The notes below the pieces were generated by a model. The model was given only the letters and a program-made list of their open reading frames with translations. It was not told the DNA's origin and searched no databases. This document shows, piece after piece, positions 35,965-48,269 of a stretch of 64,000 nucleotides of DNA. The DNA lies in assembly GCA_038503035.1 (NCBI GenBank), contig JAVSML010024588.1, positions 124,001 through 188,000 of the forward strand, written 5' to 3'. The position numbers and the translations under genes are program-made. Source of the DNA: Crocodylus rhombifer (taxonomy: Eukaryota; Chordata; Crocodylia; Crocodylidae). Every line of letters starts with the position of its first letter. Position 1 is the first letter of the stretch.

Positions 35965-36280
35965 TCATAGAATCATAGAACATTAGGTTTGAAGGGAACT
36001 CCTTCACATAGTTGAAGGCTGCTATTAATTCCCCTCTCAGTGTTTTCTTCTCTAAACTACATAAGCCCAGTTCCCTCAGACTCTCCTCATAAGTCATGTG
36101 CCCCAGTCCCTCACCATTTTTGTTGCCATCTGTTGGATTTTCTTTAATTTGTCCGTATCTTTTCTGTAGTGAGGGCCCTGAAACTGAACACAATACTCCA
36201 AATGTGGCCCCACTGGTGCTGAATAAAGGGGAATAATTACTTCCCTTGACCTATTGGCAACACACCTACCAATGCAGCCA
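35965..36280 (-). mobile_element. CR1 fragment with internal deletion
   Basis: The tail (tcatagaatcatagaacatt) joins directly to ORF2 C-terminal sequence (gttgaaggctgctattaatt), so the usual 3' UTR part is missing. The rest follows copy B. The minus frame reads [20 protein letters not shown], then [11 protein letters not shown]. Confidence 0.75.
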
Positions 36281-37537
36281 TTATCAGGTGCAGACTGGCC
36301 GGCTTGATTGCAGGCCAGCCATCCTTGCCTTGGTACAGAGGCACGTCAGGCACCCACCCGCTATATTCATCAAGAAGTACATTTTCCTCCTATTTTTGGT
36401 ACATTTAGAAAAATATTTAATCATTCTGGGTTCTGTTCTACGTTCTTTTAAATAATAGCTTTTATATCTATTTAAATAAATTTATATTTCTGAGCAGGCA
36501 CGATGTTCTTTATACAAGCTATACAATAATAAATGCATATGACTATAAAATTATAAATACAAATAATTATCCAGAAAAAAAACTATGAAGTTTCACAAGG
36601 CAATAACCCTTAAGCATGTTCACCATGAATAATTGTCTCTTCCTTCTGTTTTCTTTGCTTCTATAAAAATGTCTGATTTGTTTGCCCAAAAAATTACATA
36701 TTCTGGCACTAACATGCCAGATGTGACTTACGTAGATGCCTGTAATAATAAGCCTTCACTACATTCTGATTACTTTGAAAATTCATTTTAAGTTTCATTT
36801 ACTACAAGAATAATCCATTTATAAAAGGTTGTTTTTGAAAAAGGGACACTTCTAAATTGGATTCATTTCTGCAGAATCAATTTGTTTTATCATTTAAGGA
36901 ACAGAAACAATAAATCCAATTTAATTAATATAGAAGTCTGAAGCTTTGTACATTTATTTAGAAATGCTTCTGTCTTTAATAATTAATCCATGTCTTGATC
37001 TTTCCCATTCGAGAAATAGCCTGTCTTTAAACAATTCTGAGTACGAAGTCTGCACCAGATCTAACACAACTAAATTGCCTAAAGGAGACAGGGATTGGTT
37101 TGGCAGTTGAGTAGAGCCAGATCACATGTACATTCCCTTTTGTATTGCTAAATGCTATGAAGAGGATACTAGATAAATGTTATTAAAGGGACACAGATAG
37201 TGGGAAACTAAACTTTTACACAATAACCATGTTTGAATTTAGTATCAAACCCCATTAAACTCAAATCTCCCCTTCTTGCTTGGGTATTTAAAATGAGAAA
37301 AAATTGTGGTTTTGACCCTGGGCTATGCCATAAAATTACCATCGTAAGTGGAAGTATCAGCTGAATATCAAATTATTCCTTTCACAGGAAAAGTTAGGAA
37401 CATTTCTAGGGCTGACAGTTGGACCCTTATGCCTTGTTTTCCTGATGTAGTTTTAGGCCAAGATTTTTTAAAATGTGTGTTTATTATTGGACTCCTACAT
37501 AGGCATCTGCATAAAGGAAGCTGATTTTCACACTTCT
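36281..37537. other. Unique AT-rich sequence
   Basis: No gene or repeat is recognised. Confidence 0.45.
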
Positions 37538-37760
37538 TGGGGTGTCTACACATGCATTTACTGTGCAGTAACTTACTGAGCAGTAAGAGGTTGTTAGATC
37601 AACATCTACATGTTTAGGCATTACAGTACAGTAACACTGTGTATGTTCCTACTTGTGAGTAAAGTTATTCCCAAGTTGGAGCCCACACACAGTGTTACTG
37701 CACAGTAAGGCATCTACACATGCCTTACTGTGCAGTAAGCAGGTATAAATTTGCTACATA
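37538..37760. mobile_element. MITE of the GTCTACACATGC group
   Basis: The left end reads cttggggtgtctacacatgc. The interior has repeated ttactgtgcagtaa palindromes. A perfect 19-bp inverted repeat pairs 37695-37713 with 37720-37738 around ctacac. The right terminus is not clear, so the copy may be truncated. Confidence 0.65.
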
Positions 37761-39488
37761 CTAAGCGGGTATGACTTATAATCAGCAACTGAGAAGGCCA
37801 GTAAAACAATGAGTCATCAACTGTGAGTGAAGAGCTTCATAAAAAGGAGGACAAGATATCAAGAAGTCAAGTGCAAACAGTAAAGTCAAAAGTAACAGAG
37901 AAGTCAAGCAGCATAAAAATGAAATAAAGACACTAAAAGCTGGCCAAAAAGAGGTCATAAAGAGATAGCTGTCATAAAAATTGTCACAGCCTTGATGAGT
38001 CCTTTGGTCCACATATTTTTAGGCTCTCCTTGAGTACTGAGTAGACTTTGGCTATGTCTCTGGACCATTGGCATCTCTGTTTTGTAATCTTTCTGAAATT
38101 GGGACCTCAGAAACAAGCAGCCCAAATCTCTAGACTAGTGCTCAATGCTGCAGTTTATGTAGATCCCATCCCTGAGGTCCATGCTTTTGGACAAACTAGT
38201 TTATACTTTATACTTTCTAAGGACATGTATTAGGTGGTTAGACATGTGTTTTAGAAAATTTTGCAAAATATGTTTCTTTGCTTAGATACACAGTTCCGGA
38301 TAAAACAGTTAACACACCTATATGTTATTCTCTACTTCATTTTCTTCACAGCTCTCTGGTTCTTCAAGATTCATGTCTGTGTCCTTTCATGCATCCAGGT
38401 CCCCTTTGCTGGGTTGAATTCCCCTTGCTTCGTGCTTCTTTGCTTCTCCTTCAGATTCTAAAGTCTCTCCATAACTTCTGCTACAAATCAGTTTTGGCCA
38501 GACCCCATTCCCACTTAAAGTATGTTCATTTTGTTCTTCCCCTCTATGAATCCATCTCTGTGGGGTTTTTAAAGATTTATACTGTGCCTTTTTGTCACCT
38601 TTTGAAGGATGCTTCTCTCCTTAATACCTGCAGACAAACCCAAGGAAACTGGTTTCATATAGGATTCTTAAATTCATGGATTCATTGAATAAGGCAACGT
38701 TGTTTTTTTTATTCATGAATGTTTATATTTATAGAGCAATCATAAAGTTTTACATATATTCTTGAAATTCTCTCAGAAGTGTTCTATAGTTTATTTTTCC
38801 TACTGCTTAAATTAATAAGAAATCAGAATCTGAAGAAGTATAATATCTATTATAAACCTTTCTATTTCTTTAATTTTGTTCCTGACTAACGTGTAAAAAC
38901 TCACCAACTATTTTCCTGGCTTAATATTATCCTGAGACAAAAATAAAGAAATTAGTCATAGGCATACCATGTTATAATGCAAATTAATTCACTAGTATAA
39001 CTTCAATAAGTCTTATTTTTGGTTTTGAAGGTTTTTTGTGATCTCTCTTCTTTTTTCAAGTGATTGTTTTCACCTAAATGCTATGTGTCCTTTGTTAGTA
39101 ACTTACATCATTTTTTATAAATCACTTTGAGAATTTTGCTGAATTACAGTCACATGCTTATGAGTTATGGCTCTGTAAACCACAACAGTCAGGTGGTATC
39201 AGTGTAATCTAATACAAAAAGGTAAACCTAATCACTCACAATAATTTAATGTGAGGGATCAAGAAATGTAATGCATATGATATAACCAGAGGACAACAAT
39301 TCTGTTTCATGGAGGATTTCATTTTGAAATTTAATTCTGTTCTGCACTGGAATGAAAATAAAGCCTTCAGATGTCTTCATGAAAAAAGAATTGTGTCAAA
39401 ATGTCAATTTTCACATTGACAGGTAGGTTTTTGGATTTGGGAAACAAGTAGCTTGTGGTACAATGATATAGGAGAATAAAGGTAAAGA
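37761..39488. other. Unique AT-rich sequence
   Basis: No gene or repeat is recognised. Confidence 0.45.
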
Positions 39489-39808
39489 CCCTTTTAGGGT
39501 ATTGGGGGAGTCCCTGTTCCCCCGTGTGCTGCCAGGAGTGACCAGGAATAACGGTCACAAGCTGGCGGAGGGTAAGTTTAGATTAGATATTAGGAGGCGC
39601 TACTTCACAGTCAGGGCGGCTAGGGCCTGGAACCGGCTTCCAGGGGAAGTGGTGCAGGCTCCTAGCCTGGGGATTTTTAAAAGGAAGTTAGATGAGCACC
39701 TTGCCGGGGTCATCTGACCCCGGTGCTCTTTCCTGCCAAGGCAGGGGGTCGGACTAGATGATCTACCTAGGTCCCTTCCAACTCTAGCTACTATGAAACT
39801 ATGAAACC
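39489..39808 (+). mobile_element. Young-looking CR1 3' end (copy D)
   Basis: A forward, 5'-truncated CR1. One open frame (39502-39717) gives the ORF2 C-terminus GVTRNNGHKLAEGKFRLDIR, RRYFTVRAARAWNRLPGEVV and FKRKLDEHLAGVI with a natural stop. The 3' UTR (tgaccccggtgctctttcct) and tail ctatgaaactatgaaa follow. It has no frame damage in its 72 codons, unlike all other CR1 copies here, so it is probably the most recent insertion. Confidence 0.85.
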
Positions 39809-42800
39809 CTATTTTGCCTCTGGAGCTTCTTACCCCAGATAATTATGAATCATATAGTATGAGCATTGACTCTGGAGCTCCCACAGCTCAGCCACTACAC
39901 TGCCAGGCTAGAAAGCTTTAGAAAGACTCTTTTTCATCTTTCTCAACAACCCCTGAACAGATGAACCATTGAAAATTATACGTCTCTGTTTTGATGTGTT
40001 GTGATCCGCCCTACATGGAACATTTTTGAGAAATGTGGTCCTTCTTTGTGTCTGCCTAAACTCTTACCATAACAATCACTGATGGATCATCATTATTATC
40101 ATCAGTTTACTGATAATAGTAAACTACCTAAAACTGCATATTTGGAAAAACACTAAATTATATATTTCTTCTTCTTTATACCCTTAGCAATTTTGAACAA
40201 TACAAACTGAACCATCAATTTTGAACTAGCCACTGGGAACATATTCTTTTACACTTGTTTAAATCTTTGGTAAAACTTAAAAGCAAAAAAAGTTTCCATT
40301 TAACATTTTCTTTTTTTCCCCCCCGATTGAACTCCCGATTTAAAAATAAAACAAACAAATAAACAAAAAACCTAAGCTCTATGCTTTAAATAGAAATTGA
40401 ACTCTGTGCACTGTAGACTATAATCAAAAGCATTCATCTGCAAGACCAGCTTGAGCATTTTAGTTGTAATTTACAGGTCATTGACTTCTTCATTATAGGC
40501 AGCCCTTGGGGAAAGTAGTTTCTAATACAAAGGCACCTACAGTAGCCAAACCGCAATATTTGAGCACTGCAGCAGTTTGCTTGTGACTGCAGGGTTTGAA
40601 TATGTATTTAATAAACATTTGCATTCCATGTTGAGCTTACTAAACACAATTAGTTTCTACTGAGGAAGAAAACAGGAGAATGGACAAATAAAGCTAGTCA
40701 ACAATTACAGTGCATTTCACACAGTCATATTTTGCAACATTAAGCTTTACTGCCATTCAAAACCTACAGTACTTTTATGATAGGAACAGATTTCATAATG
40801 ATAAATATATGGAACTGTCAGAGCCTCTAGTCATTTAAAGTTTGACAGAGTAAACTGGGCAACGTGTTTCATGTTCAACAGCATTACCTGAATGGCCCTC
40901 ATTCTTTTAATAGCTATGATTTTTTTCACTGAAAACTATTAACCATTTTTAGACTTTTATGATTTAATATAATAACTACTCTAAAACATGAAAACTCTAA
41001 CACTAACTGAGCACGTTGCAACGTTGCGAAAACTGTACATCTGTGGTCCATGGCTCATTCTTTCATTAACCACTATGCTTGAAAGACACTAAACATAGCA
41101 GAACTGAGATAGTTCCTCTGTTCCCAAGACAGCGAGGCAATAGCAAGCCAAAACACAATTTTTCACAATAGTCACAATGTTTGTGTGTAAGGTAGTACAG
41201 TTTTGAGATGTTGTGGGGGGGGAGGGGTGGGGAGGTTGGTTTCTGTTGGTTGCTGCCACATTGGAGGTTTACAGTCAACATGATCGGATTTATCAATTGG
41301 TCATTTGAAGTGTGTGTGCATATATGCACATGTGTGTAGAGGGGATGCCCTAAAGTGACCAATGGATATAGCCCTGAGGTTCCAATAGTATTGAACATTG
41401 TCTTCAACATCTGAGAGAGAAGATTTCAGCCTCTTTTCCAGCACACAATAGATTTTTCTGGGGTGGTCACAGTTCTAGTTAGAGATATATGAGAACAGGA
41501 TTGTCTTTCATGGAAAACTGTGAGAATTTGATTATTTTCTTCTTTTTTTCTTTTTAATCCAAAAAAGACCATAAAAATCTTGTCATAGTGTCCTGAAAAA
41601 GAAAATTGCCTTTTGAGTCAATGGAAATGCTTTGTTTCATAGGGGGGAAAAAAAAGTTTAAGTTTAATTTCAATATATTTACTATTTTATTTTTGGGCTT
41701 TTAAAAAAACACTTCACTGGAAAAAGAAAAGTCAAAACATTCCATTCCAGATACGTTGAGACATTATTTTGACATCATAGGATGATCTAGGTTTTGTAAA
41801 GGGAAAAGTGGGAGCAGTGCCCGTTGGTGCAGGGGTGACTTTACCTCTCTCCCAGCTTCTCCCCACCCCACTGAGATGGGTAGACTACCTGGAGAAGTAG
41901 CAGCTGGGGACTTCAAGATCCTGAATCAAATAATAATTCTGTTCCCACTTCCCTCCCTGTCTTCCTCCCAGATACCACTGATGCTGCCTTTGGCTTTCTT
42001 GGGGGTGGGGAAAATGCCACAGCCACTCCTGCCTGTTGTAGATGTGTAAGCACAGGGAGTCAGGCTCTTCAAGACAATGGAACTGGAAGCAGAGCTGGTG
42101 GTGGCAACAGCCAGGTTTTCCACTTCTGATCCTAATCCTCAGCTGGAAGGAAAACAGCAACAGAAATGTGCAGGGAGGACAAGCCTGTCTGCTGCCACCA
42201 CCATGCACACTGTCCCCAGCTGAGTTTGACTTCCTGCTTACCCTGGCTGGAGTGGGAGAGGAACACCTATGGAGCTCCCCTCCATGCCCCCAGGGTAACT
42301 GGTGTAACACCAGCAGTATTGGTGGGGTGGTGGAGAGGATATGCTGCTGAGCACAAGGAAGAGAAGATTATTCTTACCTGATTCAGGAACTTTAAAAAAG
42401 TCCCTGGTTGCTTCTTTTGTGGTGGGGTGGTCCAAAAGGGGTATGTAACTGTGCAACTGTACCCCCTGTGGATCCAACCCTGTTTCACATTATAATAATA
42501 TTTCACCACAGGTTCTTAGTAAAGGAAATGCCATTGAGATTCACACATCTACACAGTGGTTTAGATTTGGTCTTTGAACAAATTGTCATGTTTTTAATAA
42601 AAAGCATTCTGTGGAAAATTTGCCAACCAGGTGCAGCACTGGTATTGCTGACTTTTGGAGTAAGGATAGCCATTTGGGAAGATATTATAATGCAAAATAA
42701 GTGACTCAGGAGCCTCACAGGAGTGATGCTCAGATTTTTTTGCAGTGAAATAGTGTTACCCATGATTTTCCTGATGAACAATGAAGTTTAGTAGAATGTT

Positions 42801-43088
42801 ATCTGCACAGATCTAAAAAAAGCACATTCTCATGACTCAGCCTAGATCTGGAAGAGCTTAAACCCATTACTAATTAGCATTAGAGCTGATAAAAAAGTGA
42901 TACAATGGAAAATGCAATTTTGTTGAAATCAAAATGTGATCTAGAGAGAGTGCACAAGACTATATAGCTTAGTCATTAGGAACGTCACCCAGGAGGGCAG
43001 GGAATGGTGCCAATCCCCATTCCAGGAACATCTTAAATGGTTTAGATTAAAAAATAAATTGTTCCATAGGAAGTGGAAGCACATTAGA
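39809..43088. other. Unique AT-rich sequence
   Basis: No gene is recognised. There is a G-run near 41213-41222. A GC-richer patch at 41800-42500 has short frames on both strands but no domain. The stretch 40380-41050 is repeat-free and of even composition. Confidence 0.45.
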
Positions 43089-43091
43089 AGA

Positions 43092-43330
43092 GAATCACAG
43101 AAAAGTAGGGCTGGAAGGGACCTCCAGAGGTCATTCAGGATCGTCCCTATCCAAACCATCCTATATAAATCCATCTATTAGACAAATTACACAGTCAACC
43201 CTGACACAACCACAAGACATAACACTCTAATTTGACAAAGGTAAAGCACAGCAGCCAATGTGCTGCTGCAAAGGTTGTTAAAATACATTGAAGAGATCCA
43301 AGGAAAAGGGTCATGCCCTCCACTACAGAG
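43092..43330 (-). mobile_element. CR1-type 3' end, alternative subfamily
   Basis: gagaatcacagaaaagtagg and ggacctccagaggtcattc mark a reverse CR1-like tail. It then shares acacagtcaaccctgacaca and cagcagccaatgtgct with the copy at 34257. No coding sequence is readable. Confidence 0.6.
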
Positions 43331-43767
43331 GAAGGCAACCCCGCCCCCACCCCCGAGAATTTGGACGTAGGTGAGCTCCAGTCTAATTTATGTTTTAAGT
43401 TTGTGCATTCATCTGGGATGTCAAATTGCTTCAGGCAGGGGAGGGAACTGAACTCTAACAACAAAGCTAATAAAGAAAAGGGGAACCTTCTCATTTTTCT
43501 CTGTATGTGGGGCCTGGTACAGTACATATAATCTCTAAATTCCTATTGGGTCAGGCTCTGCACTCTGGCCAGTGGCCTACCTGTTGGGGTTTTAGCAGCC
43601 TGCCTGCTCAGCATTGTCAGAGGCAATGTCTGAAGTATATTTTAGCCTTCTACATTTACACTACAGGAGAAAACCTTAGAATCACCGATTTAGGCACTCC
43701 CAGGATTAGGTGGCAACACAGCTGAATTTGATGGTTTTGAGGATCTAAATCCTGGCCTCAGGTGCTT

Positions 43768-44060
43768 AGAGTGTCTTTACTCATGCTTCAGAATGGGAGA
43801 GGGGAGTTTTAATTAGAGTGGCTCTCAGGAGTTGCTCTAATTAAAGTGCCAACAGAATTCCATGTATTCAGTATTCCACACTTCAGAATGGTAGCAGGGA
43901 TGCTTTAACTAAAGCTCATTTAATGATCTTTAGTTAAAGTACCTTCAAAATAAAGCCATTTTGAAGTGCTGGGATACTGAATAGACATGACGCTGAGGCT
44001 GCTGGTGCTGCTACTTAGATTAATCGAGTCTGCTCTGATACATTCTAATTAGAACATGTC
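43768..44060. mobile_element. TIR element with GCTTTAACTAAAGC hairpin, copy 1
   Basis: It starts agtgtctttactcatgc. It shares ggtagcagggatgctttaac, ctttagttaaagtacc and ccattttgaagtg...actgaat with the copy at 62.7 kb. That copy is split by an LTR, and this intact one shows the empty-site sequence. Non-coding. Confidence 0.6.
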
Positions 44061-44510
44061 AGAGCAGGCTTCTAGCAATCCAGGAAGCAGGTATAGAGGG
44101 GAAGCTTCAGCATTAAAAGGAGTGGGGCAGGGGCAAGCTCTACCTGCAACTTGTTTTGGCCCTGCTGATGCATGGCTGGGCAGCGAGAGTACATGGATGG
44201 AGTGGGGCATGAAGGAGCTGGGCTGTTCACAAAGTTCTGCTGGGCAGACATAGGGCTGGCAGGTGGAGTGGGAGCAGCAGCAGGACCCAGCATGGGCTTG
44301 GCTGCAGCCCCACCAGGCAGGCACAGGATGGGTAGATGCGGTGGAAGTAGCAGCAGGAGCCAGTGCAGGTTTGGCTGCAGCCCCACTGCACAGATGTAGG
44401 ACAGAAACTAAGAGTGACAGCAGTGCCAGCCTCAGTTCTCTACCCTGCCTATCCCTCCTGGGGCTGGGCTCAGCCATGTCACAAAGAGTAGGCTTGGGAG
44501 AACCCAGGAG
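44061..44510. repeat. GC-rich segment with ~74-bp duplication
   Basis: The block ggcttggctgcagcccca recurs as ggtttggctgcagcccca about 74 bp later, with similar flanks (gcagcagcaggacc, gcagcaggagcc). Non-coding by appearance. Confidence 0.5.
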
Positions 44511-44514
44511 CCCA

Positions 44515-44890
44515 CATATACATACCCAATCCACCCACACCCCAACTATACCCCCACACACATACTCCAACTCCCACACCCTAACCCCACCATAACCACA
44601 CACATCAAAAACTGTCTCACACACCTGACACCCCACCACACAGTCCACCTTACCCCACACCCTGCTACGCACCTCCACACACACAAACCCACCCCCCACA
44701 GACCCTCCTCATACACTCCTCCATACATACACACCATACCTACACCTCCCCATACACCCACACTCCCACATCAACCATACCCACACCTCCACATACACAT
44801 ACACACCCCCAACTGCATGCTTCCCCAACCATACATATCCAACACCCTCCCACACATACAACCCCTTCTCCCCCAACACAATATACAAGC
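44515..44890. repeat. G-depleted CA-rich low-complexity tract
   Basis: For about 375 bp the + strand is almost free of G and made of acc/cac/ata words (for example cacacccc, catacacacc). Long minus-strand frames rich in Gly, Val, Cys and Trp are by-products of this bias. Confidence 0.9.
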
Positions 44891-46685
44891 AACCACCCCT
44901 CCCAAAAGGAGTACATGATGGGGAAGGGGAGAGATTTCCAGTGGGAAAAGTCTGGGGTTAGGGGGTGGGACTTCCAGTCCCATGATGGCAACTAGGACAT
45001 GGTGCATCTGTCAAGGGGTGGGGCTACCCTTGTGGCCCTTAGTGCCTCACTAAAACTTGTTAAGCAGCCCTCCATCTGAAATAATTGCCTACCTCTGCCT
45101 TAGAGGTCCAGCAAGGCCACTGTTAGATGCTGAATGATTTATCTATATTTGGGTGGCAGCATGTCCCAGCAGTAATTGGGAAATCACACCCTATCATCCT
45201 ACACAGATATTCACAAATATGGTTGTGTTGAGACCTCCCCCTCCACCTTGCTTGACAGCAGCCACTGGGAACAATCCCTATTCAATAGCAACCCTGCCAG
45301 AACACTCCACTGCCTCAGTTTAAAAAAACACTACATTTTTTTGTTGATATAGATGCCATGGAAGACTCAAGCTCTCTTTTTTTTCTTGAGTTGGTTATAT
45401 CTCAACCAGAATATGTTCTTGTATTTATTGTCTATGTATAACACTGACTTTGCAGGATTCTGTTACTGGATGTCCTCGTAACCAGAATGAGGTTCAGGAG
45501 GATTAATATAAGCAACAGTCAGAACTTTCACAATCAAGTTGTTGAATAATAAAACAAAGACTTGCCAGGCTTACATTAATTCACTCTAATTAATGATTTA
45601 TTGTAACTTTCGGCCAATTTGGATGGTAAATATGTTGTTTGTCTTTATTATACCCCCTTAAAAGAAATTTTATAATGTAGAATTGTCTAGCTGTGGAGCT
45701 CCTACCATGAAAGACTCGTTTTTCAGGCCTCAGTGGTAAAATTCTCAGCCCTCTTGAATTTAGTTGGCATTTATATAAGATTACATTTTAAGATGTATTC
45801 AAAAACCTAAGAGAAATGCATAGAATTTTTCCCTGTTTTTCAAAGTATAAATCTAAATAATTTATATCTTGAATTGAGATGAAAAATAAACATTTCCTCA
45901 CATGTCCTTCTATGTAACCAATTCTCCACAAAATTTAAAAATCTAGTAGCAGAAGAAAATTAAATGACTAGCTTTTTCAAAGTTATACCATGATGGAGAA
46001 AATGATCCTACAAGAGAATCTAATGAACAGAAGAGGAATGGAAAACAAGATTCATGATAGAATTTTCTCTATTTTATTACTGACCTGGATTTTACTCAGT
46101 AAAATAACAGCTTAAAAATATCTAAACAGATGAAAATAAATTTGGATATAGAGGAAACTAAACTGAATTGAATTGAGTGAAACAGAAGCCAGGTTTTTCA
46201 AATAAGGGTGAGCATGTACTACTATGAACCTCAAACATATTGGGTAGGAAGGCCAGAAATTACCTATAACACTTTATTTCCTTCTGCCAGAACAAAGACC
46301 TAGACAGAAGGTAGAGATAGTAATACCAATGGACACTCTTAAAATGTCTTTTTCAATTTATTTAAATTTTCTACTACAATTAAAAGTGATATTGAACTAG
46401 CCATTGTTATATATATATTTAAAGTAGCAAAAGATTATTGTTTTTTTCAGAAAGGAAATTTGAATTTACAACTAGAAGTGATCAGAAAAGTTCCAGATTA
46501 GAAATAATTGCAGAATCTCTTTCCCTGTTTCACAGATACTCACAGACAAGCACACAAATATTTTTAAATGTATATATCTATTAGCTGTGTCTGAATGAAG
46601 GTTGCTGTAGGCAACCTTAATAAACGTCATAGAATTAATGAATGTCCAACAGATTAAAGTACCTAAATATGATTTAATCTGGGTC
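44891..46685. other. Unique AT-rich sequence
   Basis: No gene or repeat family is recognised. Confidence 0.45.
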
Positions 46686-46726
46686 TTTGGTTATAGCCAT
46701 GTTGGTCTAAAGACATAGGCAGGCAA

Positions 46727-46948
46727 GGTTTCATAGTTTCATAGTTTGTAGGGTTGGAAGGGACCTGAGCAGATCATCAAGTCCGAACCCCTGCCATGGT
46801 AGGAAAAAGTACTGGGGTTAAACGACCCCAGGAAGGTGTTTGTCTATCCTCTTCTTAAAGACCCCCAGGGTAGGAGCTAGCACAACCTTGCTTGGAAGTT
46901 GGTTCCAGTTCCTAGCTGCCCTGACAGTGAAGTAGCGCCTCCTGAAAG
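46727..46948 (-). mobile_element. CR1 3' end nested in Penelope element
   Basis: tttcatagtttcatagttt tail, then agggttggaagggacctgag and aacgaccccaggaagg. It ends at gcgcctcctgaaa. It splits the host word ggcaagg/ttctttg. Same young subfamily type as copy D. Confidence 0.85.
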
Positions 46949-47020
46949 GTTCTTTGTGTGTATGTGATATCTTTTATTAAACCAACTGAGTAGTTGGAAA
47001 AAAGTGCTTAGCAAGCTTTC

Positions 47021-47590
47021 AGTCATAGATTCATAGATACTGGGGTTGGAAAGAACCTCAACAGATCATAGAGTCTGACCCTCTTCCCTGGGCAGGAAAG
47101 AGTGCTGGGGTCAGATGACCCCAGCCAGATGCCTATCCAGCCTTCTCTTAAAGACCTCCAAGGTAGGATAGAGCACCACCTCCCTTGGAAATCAATTCCA
47201 AATTCTAGCCACCTTCACCATGACGTTTTTCTTGATGTCCAGCCTAAATCTGCTTTCTGTCAGTTTGTGACCACTGTTCCCTGTTACCCGAAGAGGTACC
47301 GTGGTGAACACAGCATCTCCAATTTCATGCTCCCTACACTAATGAATTTGTAGACGGTTACAAGATCACCTCTCAGCCTTCTCCTGTGGAGGCTGAAGAA
47401 ATCCAGATCCCTCAGTCTCTCCTCATATGGCTGGGCCTGCAAACCCTTAACCATATGAGTGGCTCTCCTCTGAACCCTCTTGAGGTTATGCATATCCTTC
47501 TTAAAGTATGGCGCCCAAAACTGAATGCGGTACTCCAACTGCAGTCTGACCAATGCTGCATAGAGGGGAATATGCAAAATCACCCCTCCT
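47021..47590 (-). mobile_element. CR1 3' end nested in Penelope element, second
   Basis: The tail catagattcatagatactgg and ggaaagaacctcaacagatc begin a reverse CR1. The minus frame 47583-47284 encodes the ORF2 C-terminus (YAALVRLQLEYRIQFWAPYF, RVQRRATHMVKGL, RRRLRGDLVTVYKFI), about 100 open codons. It is 5'-truncated at about 47590. Confidence 0.85.
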
Positions 47591-47819
47591 CAGGCATAGA
47601 AAGTCTCTGCTGTTCTGAGACTCCAAAAAAATGAGAGAAGCTAAAAGTGTGACAGGATGTCAGTGAGAATGTAAATAGATACAAATTAGGAAGACAATGG
47701 ATGGAAAAGTGGGGGAAAGGGAAGGGAGAAGGGTGGGAGATAATGTAGGAAGTCAGGTCTTGCAGGCCTGTGGTGAATCATGTCAGGCAGGTTGTAATGT
47801 GTCATAAATCCAATGTCTA

Positions 47820-48095
47820 TATTGATTTTTTTATATCTAGTAGATTTATGAAATGAATTTCATAGGCTTGCCTACAAAAGATATTTTGTAAATTCCCTTT
47901 GAGGAGTAGAACTGAGAGATTGGAGAGAGAGTGATTGTCTTATGAGAAGTGTGAACCCACAGGTAGTTAGGTATTCTTGTCTTTGATAGATTCTCCATGT
48001 GCATTCATTCTGGTGCACAGTTGTTGTTTGGTTTCTTCTACATAATTTATACCAGGGCATTTGGTGCACTGGATGAGATATATAACATTTTGTAG
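47820..48095 (-). pseudogene. Penelope GIY-YIG endonuclease remnant
   Basis: Reading minus from about 48092: NVIYLIQCTKCPGINYVEET, KQQLCTRMNAHGESIKDKN, then after a frame break LPVGSHFS, stop, DNHSLSNLSVLLLKGN. This follows the C-terminal GIY-YIG endonuclease of Penelope-like elements: a Y-x-IQC-x2-CP opening, then a YVGET block (YVEET here), an R-x-R-M-like helix and the PV..HF...HSLSNL block. The domain makes the target nick for insertion. The diagnostic Gly is Glu here, and a frameshift plus a stop confirm decay. The RT part is missing. Confidence 0.7.
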
Positions 48096-48269
48096 GTCCA
48101 AGTGTAAAATATGTAGGGGAAACCAAAATATGATGGGAAATATGTCTTCCTATGCCTGAGGAATATTGATTTGCCCAAAAGTTTACTAATAACTTTTTCC
48201 CAACTACTCAGTTGGTCTAATAAAAGATATCACAGCTACTCAAAGAACCTTGCCTGCCTTAATATGATG

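Larger units (their letters stand above)
46686..48265 (-). mobile_element. Penelope-like retroelement invaded by two CR1s
   Basis: Inverted terminal segments: 46686-46726 plus 46949-47020, and 48185-48265. They share aggcaaggttctttg, gatatcttttatta and accaactgagtagttgg in opposite orientations. Between them is a GIY-YIG endonuclease remnant on the minus strand and Penelope-like 3' sequence (47600-47870). This fits a 5'-truncated Penelope-like element with a pLTR at its 3' end and an inverted pLTR piece at the other. CR1 copies sit at 46727-46948 and 47021-47590. Confidence 0.65.

Noticed and set aside
44049..44699. 216-codon minus-strand frame
   Set aside because: Runs through GC-rich duplicated and G-depleted tracts. 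Its composition (Gly/Val/Cys/Trp runs) follows the base bias, and no domain is seen.
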